NCBI GenBank assembly: GCA_006503535.1
Contig: QYRS01000002.1
Coordinates: forward strand, 2,108,001-2,172,000
DNA length: 64,000 nt
Direction of reading: 5' to 3'
DNA from: Arthrinium phaeospermum
Taxonomy: Eukaryota > Ascomycota > Sordariomycetes > Amphisphaeriales > Apiosporaceae
Positions within the stretch are counted from its first letter, which is position 1. Every line of letters starts with the position of its first letter. The notes beneath the pieces were generated by a model. The model was given only the letters and a program-made list of their open reading frames with translations. It was not told where the DNA came from and made no database searches. Below are positions 56,001-64,000 of the stretch, piece by piece. Made by a program: the position numbers and the translations under genes.

Positions 56001-59000
56001 GCTAGTCTTCGGCGGCCAAGAGAGCCAATTCGTCGGGCTGTCAAAGGCCGTACACGCCGGATCGGACATCCTCCGGCGCCATCTTGACGACTGCCAGAAG
56101 CTGCTTGTCCAACTTGGCTTCGAGGGCATATACCCCGCCATTTTCCAGCAGACCCCCATCGCCGACATCGTCACGTTGCACGCCGCCCTTTTCTCCATCC
56201 AATACGCCTCGGCCAAGGCGTGGATGGACTGCGGCCTGAGCGTGAGCGCCGTCGTCGGCCACAGCTTCGGCCAGCTGACTGCTCTCTGCATCTCGGGCGT
56301 GCTGTCGCTGTCGGACGCGATCCGGCTCGTGACTGGCAGGGCGGCGTTGATCAACACGCACTGGGGGGCTGAACCTGGATCCATGCTGTCCATCCAAGCG
56401 GAGCGCCACAAAGTCCAAGGGTTGCTGGAAATACTGAACCGGGGCCAAGACCGGACGGACCACGCAGAGGTTGCCTGTTTCAACGGCCCCAAAAGCCACG
56501 TCGTCGTCGGCTCATCCCAGTCGATTGACCGGTTGGAAGCACTCGTTGCCGAGGAGGGTCCACGCGATGGTGTGCGTGCGAAGCGGTTGGCCGTTACCCA
56601 CGGGTTTCATTCGCTCTTCACGGAAGCGCTACTGCCTCAACTGGAGGATCTTGCGAGCGAGCTGGAGTGGAAGAGCCCCACCATCCCCCTCGAGCTCTGC
56701 GAAGAAACCCCTAGCGACCACGAGCTTGACCATCATCATGTAGCAAGACACACGCGCGGTCCAGTCTGCTTCCAGTCAGCGATTGAGAGACTAGAGACCA
56801 GATACTCAGAGTGTGTTTGGCTCGAGGCAGGACGAGGCTCGTCAGTCATGCAGCTTGTAAGAGGGTGCCTGAAGTCACCGGAGCGCCACTCGTTGTTCTC
56901 TCCACAGCTAGCAACGGGCCCTGCCTTGGACTCACTGGTAGACATCACCGTGAAGTTGTGGAAAGAAGGACAGAGGGCCCAGTATTGGCAATTCCACCCA
57001 AACCAGCGCCTGCACTATCGTGATCTCAGTCTGCCCCCGTACCAATTCCAGAAGACGCGACACTGGTTACCATACGTGGTACCAAAGGTGCATGACGACA
57101 CGGCTGCAGTTGACCAGCCCGACCAGCCGACGTGCCACGAGCTGCTATCACTTGTCAAAGGTGACAAGCTCGGGGAGGCGGTCTTCCGGATCTCCCCCAA
57201 AAGCGAGCGTTTCAAGGTCCTGGTTGCCAGCCACGTCATGGCCGACCGCGCCGCTATGCCCGCCTCGCTGTACGTCGAAGTGGTTGCCCGGGCTGCACTG
57301 TTACTCCAAGAAGACCTACCAGCAACCACTTGGGTACCGACAGTTGAACAACTTGAAATGAAGTCTCCAATTGGGATCGACCCAGAGTCAGAAATCACCC
57401 TAACAATGCAACTTCTTGAGGGCCCATCCCCGCTGTGGATCTTCACGATCCTACTTGCCAGCCCCAGTTGTATCAAACCTCAAGAAACGACAATTGGCGT
57501 AGTACATCTGAGCAAGCGCGCAGATCGCCACACAGCCCAAGCCTTCAAGCGATTCGAGACGCTGATCGGCCCCACACGATGGGAGCGCATCCTGCAGCAT
57601 CCGGATGCTGAGAGGATGCAGGGAAAGCACATCTACCGCGCCTTCAGCCAGATTGTGCAGTACTCCGACCTCTTCAAGGGCATCAAGGCCATATCCTGCC
57701 TCGGCCGCGAAGCCGCCGGCGAAGTCCGCATCTTGCCCGACGCCGACACCGACGCCGCCGCACCGGACCAGCGTCTCGTCGACACGCCCATGGTCGACAG
57801 CTTCATGCAGTTCGCCGGGTTTCTGAGTAACTACTTTAACGACGCCTCATCCCCGGGGAACCTGTTCGTGTGCCATCACATTGAGCTCCTCGAGTTCGGG
57901 CCCGGCTTCTCCCCCGACGCCGGGCGGTGGTTTGTCTTTGCCAGCATGACCGACAGTTCCGAGGAGGGAACCTCAGTCGACGTGTATGTGTTTGAGGCTG
58001 AGAGTAAGAGACTCGTGCTCACGGCTCTTGGAATGGACTTTTCGAGGATCACATGCTCTACGCTCACCCGGATCCTCGACGGCGCTGGGGGTGTTGAAAG
58101 GTCCAAGACCAAGACAGGGCTTGAAGAGGCCAAAGCCACAGTCGAGGCAACAAGGGGAGAGCCTGTTTCAACTCCCAACGATATCTCGAGTTGTCACAAG
58201 CCAAAGGAGGCCACTAGCACCAAGCGCCCTGAGATCTTTCAGATCATCGCCAACATCGCTGATGTCGGCCTTGAGGAGATATCGGGAGACGGAACTCTCC
58301 CCGACATTGGTATCGACTCCTTGGGCGTTACGGAGATGATCAGCGACATCAGCTCCATCTTGCACGTGGATCTCGACCTATCCACAATGCTCGTCTTGTC
58401 TGACATAGACGCCCTGGTTGCTCATATAGACGAGCGATTGGGACTGCACGAACTGCCGAGCGCAGTTGACACTCCAGTTTGCAGAGATACCGCCGAGTCT
58501 CAAGGGAGTACCAGCGAAGCGTCCGTGGCGCCGCTGCGACCCGCTCATGAGAAGCCCAACGGGCGTCTGTCGCGTATTGACGAGGTCGGTACGGAGCCTA
58601 GCAGCTTGACGGGCCCAGCGATCCACTCGGCATATGACGCTTTCGACGCGGTGCGGCTGAGCTACGACGACCTTGGTACCGCTGCCTCGGCTCTGGACTA
58701 CTGGAGTGACATCTACCGAGACGACGTCCGTCTGATGCTGGCATACATCACCGAGGCATTTGCCAAGCTGGCCTGCGACTTGAGGACGTTGAAACCTGGC
58801 GCAGTCGTACCACCCCTGGAAAATGTCCTGCCGCGACACCAACAGCTCATACGCCAATTACACCTCTTTCTGGTAGACGAAGGGGTCATGGTTGCGTCTC
58901 CCGGGGCTGGGAGCGGGTTCAGGAGATCGGATGCCGTGATTGACGAGACGCCTGCCGAGCTTGTCTACCAGCAGATCATCCCCAAGCACCCCCAAAACGC

Positions 59001-61072
59001 CACCGTCCGCGACCTGATCCGCGCGGTGGGTTCGCAACTGGCCGAGTGTCTCGCCGGCCAGGCGGACGGCCTCCAGATCGTCTTCGGCAACAAGACCAAC
59101 AAGAAGACCCTGGAGGACCTGTACGAGAACTGGCCCATGCTGGTCGCCGCCACCAAGCTCCTGGGCAACTTCCTGAACGAGGCCTTCGCCGCGAAGGGGG
59201 ACGGGACGAAGCCCTTCCGCATCCTGGAGATCGGCGCCGGCACCGGCGGCACCACGCGCTACATCGTCGACTTCCTGCAGAAGCACGGCATCCCGTTCGA
59301 GTACCACTTCACCGACCTGTCGGGCTCGCTCGTGCAAAAGGCCAAGCGGGCCTTCAAGAGCCTCGTCCCCGACGGCGCCATGACCTTCGGCCTGCTCGAC
59401 ATCGAGCAGGCGCCGCCCGCCGAGTTCCTCGAGAGGTTCCCCGTCGTCGTCTCCACCAACTGCATTCACGCCACGCGGGACCTCGCCCGCAGCCTGGCCA
59501 ACGTGCGCAAGATGGTCCGCCCCGACGGCGCGGTGGCGCTCATCGAGATGACCCGGACCATGTACATCTTCGACATCATCGTCGGGCTCCTGGAGGGGTG
59601 GTGGCTGTTTGAGGATGGCCGGTCGCACGCCCTGGCGGACGAGGGGCGCTGGACCAGGGCTATGCATGAGGCGGGGTTCAAGGAGGTTCTCTTCTCCGAC
59701 GGAGACTCGGACGAGGCCAAGACGGTGCGCGTTATAGGGGGGTTTCCCCAGAGCGCACCGGCACCAGAAGCCGGGCCTGTGACAGCCAAGCGCGTTGCTA
59801 CCAAGACGCCCGGCTTCGCCGTGCAAGAGGTCATCTACAAGACGATCGGTGGCCAGTATATCTATGCCGATGTTTACTGCCCCGAAGACGCCGACCCGAA
59901 GAGGAAGATGCCGATTGGTGAGTCGACGGCGCCCAAGCCTTCCGGAAAGCCCGCCCACCGTATTACTTATTGACTTTTCCCACGGCCAGCCCTCATGATC
60001 CACGGCGGCAGCCACATCCTCTTCTCCCGCAAAGACATTCGGCCCCCGCAGACGCGCATCATGCTCGAGATGGGCCTCCTGCCCGTCAGTCTGGACCACC
60101 GGCTCTGCCCCGAGGTGGCCCTGGCCGACGGGCCCATGGTCGACGTCTGCGACGCCCTCGAGTGGGCTCGGACGGAGCTACCTAACCTCCCCTTGAAGAA
60201 TCCCCGCATCCGGCCCGACCCCGACCGGGTCGTGGTGGTCGGCTGGTCGTCGGGAGGGCAGCTGGCCTTGTCTACGGGCTGGACGGCACCCGAGAGGGGG
60301 ATCAAGCCGCCCGAAGCCATCTTGGCCTTCTACAGCCCGACGGACTATGAAGACGACTGTGAGTGGTTACTTGTGTATTACAAATGGTCGCCGGCGTCTT
60401 AAGCTAACAGCATAACTCATAGGGTGGCAGTCGCCGATCCAACCCATTGGAGCCAAGGACTGGGGACCGGAGTATGACGTGTTGGAAGCTGTTCAGGATG
60501 AACCGGTACGTTGTTATGTGTTTTATATTTAGGATCTCCTATTACATGTCGATATTTTCTAATCGTTTCTTCCCCAGATCACCAACTACAGCGTCGTCAG
60601 CGCCTGGGCCCCGCTCTCGGACCCACGGATCCGCACCGACCCCCGCTGCCGCATCGTCCTGCACATGAACTGGAAATCCCAGACCCTGCCCGTCATCCTG
60701 CGCGGCCTCCCCAGCCGCGCCCGGGCCAACAGAGGCGAGCGCGTCGCTGGTATCGAGGGCGAGGAAGAGGTGGACTGGAACGCGTTGCCGCAGCCGTCGG
60801 CCGAGGAGATCCGGCGCTGCAGCCCGCTGGCCCAGGTCCGGGCCGGGAAGTACGCGACGCCGACCTTTATGATCCACGGCACCGCGGACGACCTGATCCC
60901 CTACACGCAGTCGGTTCGCACCGTCGAGGCGATGCGGGGGCGCGGGGTCGAGGCGCGGCTGGTGGTGGTGCCGGGTGCGCCGCACGTTTGCGACATGAGC
61001 AACGACCCCGAGTCGGCGGGGTGGAGGGCGGTGTTGGAGGCCTATGAGTGGCTGGGGGCGTACGTCAGATAA
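53084..61072 (+). CDS. Methylating non-reducing polyketide synthase (SAT-KS-AT-PT-ACP-CMeT-hydrolase)
   Basis: Exons 53084-53710, 53770-59917, 59990-60358, 60423-60505 and 60578-61072 give 2573 aa. Domains in order are as follows. SAT has GFCVG (C137). KS starts [12 protein letters not shown] (421) with DTACSSS (C587). AT has GHSFG (S1041). The product template domain has VASHVMADR (H1364) and MVDSFMQF (D1552). There is one ACP with GIDSLG (S1726). The C-methyltransferase has [12 protein letters not shown] (2027-2038). The C-terminal alpha/beta hydrolase has IHGGS, GWSSG (S2345), GTADDLIP and APHVCD. No reductive domains exist. This layout matches fungal synthases of C-methylated orsellinic acids such as 5-methyl- or 3,5-dimethylorsellinic acid, released by the hydrolase domain. 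The exact product is inference. Nearby NRPS-like reductase and O-methyltransferase fit tailoring of such an acid. Confidence 0.95.
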
Positions 61073-62255
61073 GGAGGGGATTGGTTATCGTGGTTCTTGG
61101 GTGTATGGTTTTGCGTAATGGCTGGAGCTGATTTAACTATCGACGATCACTTGTACAGATAGAGACGTACTGGTTGTCTCTCGTGAGAAATACTGCATCT
61201 TGGCTCCGTAGTTACCTTTCTCCGGGCCAAGCACCTCATTGTTCGAATCGAGTCAATTGGATATCAAGATTGTAACGTTGGCGGGCGAATCAGGTCGACG
61301 TGTTGGTGTGAGGTGAAAAAGGGGTAAGGATCAGCGCTGTAGATAAGCCTGTCATATGCTTGGCGCGTAAGCGGCGTGGTGTTTCCCATGCTCGGCGCCG
61401 TTGACCGGCTTTTCTAGAAGCTGTCAGAGTCCCAATCTGTGGATGTGGCTTTCCCTGTGCGTGGCTCTTGTCGTACGCCGGGCCGCACGGGTCAGCCGGG
61501 TGGGATGCATATCAGCCAGCAACCCTTGCTAGAATCCTACATAAAACGTAACCCACCCACGCCAAGATGGAGCACGCCCACGTCACTCTCGTTTGTCACG
61601 TTTTTTGCGTGGGATTGATTTGTTTCGGAAAATTATCACCACATGGACACTCGTAATACAAGAAGTGTTGGTTCAAGTAACATACCAACAAGTTGGCGAA
61701 ACCAAGCAAAGACATATGTGTACTCAACTCTTTCGGAGTCGTTTTTATGACCTTACTGGCCTAACAGAGCCAGTACAAGACTACCTCGCACTAGATAGTG
61801 AGTTCCACATAGTCTGTTGAAAGATACCCTGTAGTGGGTTGCTTCATGCATAATACCTTGGTAGTCATCATTCCTGTGTTACGCTCGGTATGATGACTGC
61901 CAATCCCAGCGACGTCTTTTGACACGCAACCTCTTCTTGATTACTTCCTCTTGGGACGACATGGAGGTCTAGCTTGACAAGGTAGAACCGCGAATGACGA
62001 TGCCCAGACGCTCTCTATCCTGTTATGGTTTGGTAGTATAGGGGTGGGGTGGATGAGGGTTGTATTGGCAGGAGAAACATTCCAGCCATGACTTGGACTC
62101 TTATGGGTAGTTCGATGTAGCTGTGAAATGAAGGTCTATAAATTATGTCGAAATGCCCACTTGAATTTCTAAATGGACTCATTAATCACTCATAAACCCC
62201 ATCCCAGCCCATTAAATACAGACGTCTCATTTTTGCAAGTATTCATCCACATACG
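61073..62255. other. Intergenic, 1.2 kb
   Basis: Lies between the PKS stop and the O-methyltransferase start, and includes the latter's promoter. No further exon or RNA gene recognised. Confidence 0.55.
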
Positions 62256-63771
62256 ATGGAGACTGAGCTCGAAGCCATCCTCAGCACTGTAGTGCAGAAG
62301 ACTACAGCACTTACCGCTCGACTGAAGACCGAAGGCGTGGTCCAGCCCACATTCGACGCCGCCGGATCCGAAGCGTACAAGGGCGAGAGCACTTCGCTCC
62401 GTCAGACACGGTACGAGCTAGCCGGAGCCGCCAGGGACCTCCTGAGACTAGCCCAAGGCCCGGAAGACGAGATATTGCAGCTGGCCCTATGCGTACGTGT
62501 TCCCAAAGATGAACATCCGGTGTTCGTGGGCATGCTTTATGTAACTAATGCTAATGTCCTCCATAATGTAGTCAGCAGACACGGCAAACCTGGCCACGGT
62601 TTTGCGCTTCGAGGTGGCCACCAGCATTCCCCTTGAGGGCTCCATTGGGGCCGAGGCCCTGGCTGAGAAAGTCGGCCTACCTCTGGCCGTGCTTTTGCGC
62701 ATTCTCCGCTACGCCATCGGCAACGGCCTCTTCATCGAGCCCGCGCCGGGGGTCTTCGCCCACAGCGCCGCGTCGGCCTGTCTGGCCCAGAGTCAAGACC
62801 TGAGCGCATTGGGCCGTATGACCACCGGCTGGGGCGCCAAGAACATGCTAAGCATCCCCGAGTGGCTCAAGCAGCAGCAGCAGCGAGGTGATGCGGGTCC
62901 GCAGGCGCCTTTCAATGTGGCGTTCCCGGAGTACGAGAACGTTTTTGAGCAGATGGACAGGGATCCAGAGGTCGCCAAGGACTATCACGCTTACATGACG
63001 GGGCGGGCGGGTCTTTACCGATATTCCCACGCTAACCTGGCCGGGGCCTGGGACTGGTCAACAGTGGGCGCCAAGACGGTTGTTGATGTAAGTGCTTAAG
63101 GCCCAAGATGTCAGACCTCAATTTATCCGAGTGTCTTTCGTGTCACTAATCCGGGGTATTCAAACACAACCAGGTCGGTGGCTCGGCCGGACACTCTTGT
63201 CTAGCTCTAGCAGATGCCTGTCCGGAAGCCAAGTTCATCGTCCAAGACGTGAACACCGTCGCGCTGGAGCAGGGGCGACAAGCGATGCAGTCACTACCGC
63301 CTGCGATTACCGAAAGAGTGACGTTCGAGCAGTACGACTTCTTCACGCCCCAGAAGACCGTCGGCGACATCTACATCTTCCGTCACATCCTCCACGACTG
63401 GAACGACGAGAACTCGGTCCAGATCGTCAAGAGTCTGGTGCCCGCTCTCAGAAGCGGAGACACCGTGCTTGTCTGCGAGGGGATCATGCCCGAGCCCCCG
63501 GCCAAGAAGGCTAACACGTGGGACCAGAAGCAGTTCTTGTGAGTAGTTCCTTCTGCTTTTTCTAATTCATGAATTTAACTTAGATCTGACACGAAACGTG
63601 TTCAGGTTTGAAGATATGGCCATGATGTGTTCTCACAATGCACGCGAGCGGACGGTCGGGCATTTTGTTGGGCTGTTCAAGGAGGCCGACAGTAGATTCG
63701 AGTACATGCGCACGACGGGAGGCCAGAATGGGACCTTTCTTTCGGTTGTTGAGTTTAGGTTCAAAGATTGA
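62256..63771 (+). CDS. SAM-dependent O-methyltransferase (plant/fungal small-molecule type)
   Basis: Exons 62256-62492, 62572-63087, 63174-63538 and 63606-63771 give 427 aa. An N-terminal helical, winged-helix dimerisation region (GAEALAEKVGLPLAVLLRI, LRYAIGNGLFIEPAPGVF) precedes the Rossmann methyltransferase of family PF00891. The SAM loop VVDVGGSAGHS is restored at the second junction (251-259). The catalytic segment is FRHILHDWNDE, with H325 as the likely general base. The end is QNGTFLSVVEFRFKD. These enzymes methylate phenolic hydroxyls. Its place just after the PKS suggests it acts on the aromatic product, in line with the cluster model. Similarity to sterigmatocystin-type and other fungal O-methyltransferases does not fix the position methylated. 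Confidence 0.92.
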
Positions 63772-64000
63772 TAGATGAAGGGTCTAGAGCTTCGGCAGAT
63801 CAGCTGTTAACTATTGAGTACCAACCGAGCATAAGTACATACCCTTGGCATTGAAAACCACCCAGCAGAGGCGGATTTGTTTCACACCAACTCCCATTGG
63901 TGGGCTCCCACTGCCTGATCCCGTGACATGTGCGGCTGAGCCCAACCCCGGTTTCCAACCTCACTGTTCGATCTACCCCTCTTTCCCACTGACAACCCCG

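Noticed and set aside
58858..60099. Minus-strand 413-codon frame inside the PKS
   Set aside because: Antisense shadow of the GC-rich CMeT region; composition is Val/Gly/Leu/Asp-biased with no family match.
1..64000. CRISPR arrays, bacterial operons, phage or insertion sequences
   Set aside because: No regularly spaced repeats, Shine-Dalgarno-led gene strings or transposases; the window is intron-bearing eukaryotic DNA.

Overview
The window is nuclear DNA of a filamentous ascomycete (Pezizomycotina). It carries genes broken by short GT-AG introns (about 50-115 bp), a HET-domain protein, a CVNH protein, an RBR ligase and a fungal-type non-reducing polyketide synthase. Most genes had to be assembled from several exons. 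The gene models below are hand-spliced, and reading phase was checked at every junction.

Left part (1-35 kb) is mostly housekeeping and accessory genes: an edge-truncated BAHD-type acyltransferase, a CHIP-like U-box ligase, an RBR ubiquitin ligase, a NIPA-type magnesium transporter, a 3.5 kb gene-poor gap, a HET-domain protein, a Bcs1-like AAA ATPase, a CorA-like transporter, a secreted protein with two hevein domains, a secreted SMP-30/lactonase-like protein, a CVNH protein with a long Pro/Tyr-rich tail, a nitronate monooxygenase, a Syp1-like endocytic F-BAR/muHD protein, a Csk1/CAK-like kinase and a Gfd2-like DEDDh nuclease-fold protein. A tRNA-Gly(GCC) gene with an enlarged variable region lies at 35.7 kb. 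A degenerate tRNA-like sequence with anticodon TCA lies at 21.4 kb.

Right part (38.5-64 kb) is a secondary-metabolite gene cluster. In order it holds: an NRPS-like A-T-reductase; a stand-alone class I terpene cyclase that resembles only the cyclase half of fungal bifunctional synthases; a frameshifted relic of a flavin monooxygenase; a multicopper oxidase with all copper motifs; a divergent membrane-anchored multicopper oxidase homologue that has lost the key residues of all four copper motifs; an alpha/beta hydrolase; a methylating NR-PKS (SAT-KS-AT-PT-ACP-CMeT-hydrolase, about 2573 aa); and an O-methyltransferase. The simplest reading is that the PKS makes a C-methylated orsellinic-type acid, its hydrolase domain releases it, the NRPS-like enzyme reduces it to an aldehyde, and the O-methyltransferase and oxidase tailor or couple it. 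Whether the terpene cyclase contributes to the same product is unclear, because no prenyltransferase is present in the window.

The most unusual element is the pair of divergent laccase-family genes, one apparently active and one a conserved-looking pseudo-oxidase. They share several intron positions, which points to duplication followed by loss of catalysis. This recalls catalytically dead auxiliary proteins that steer oxidative coupling in other fungal pathways. No pathway regulator or transporter is visible in the window.
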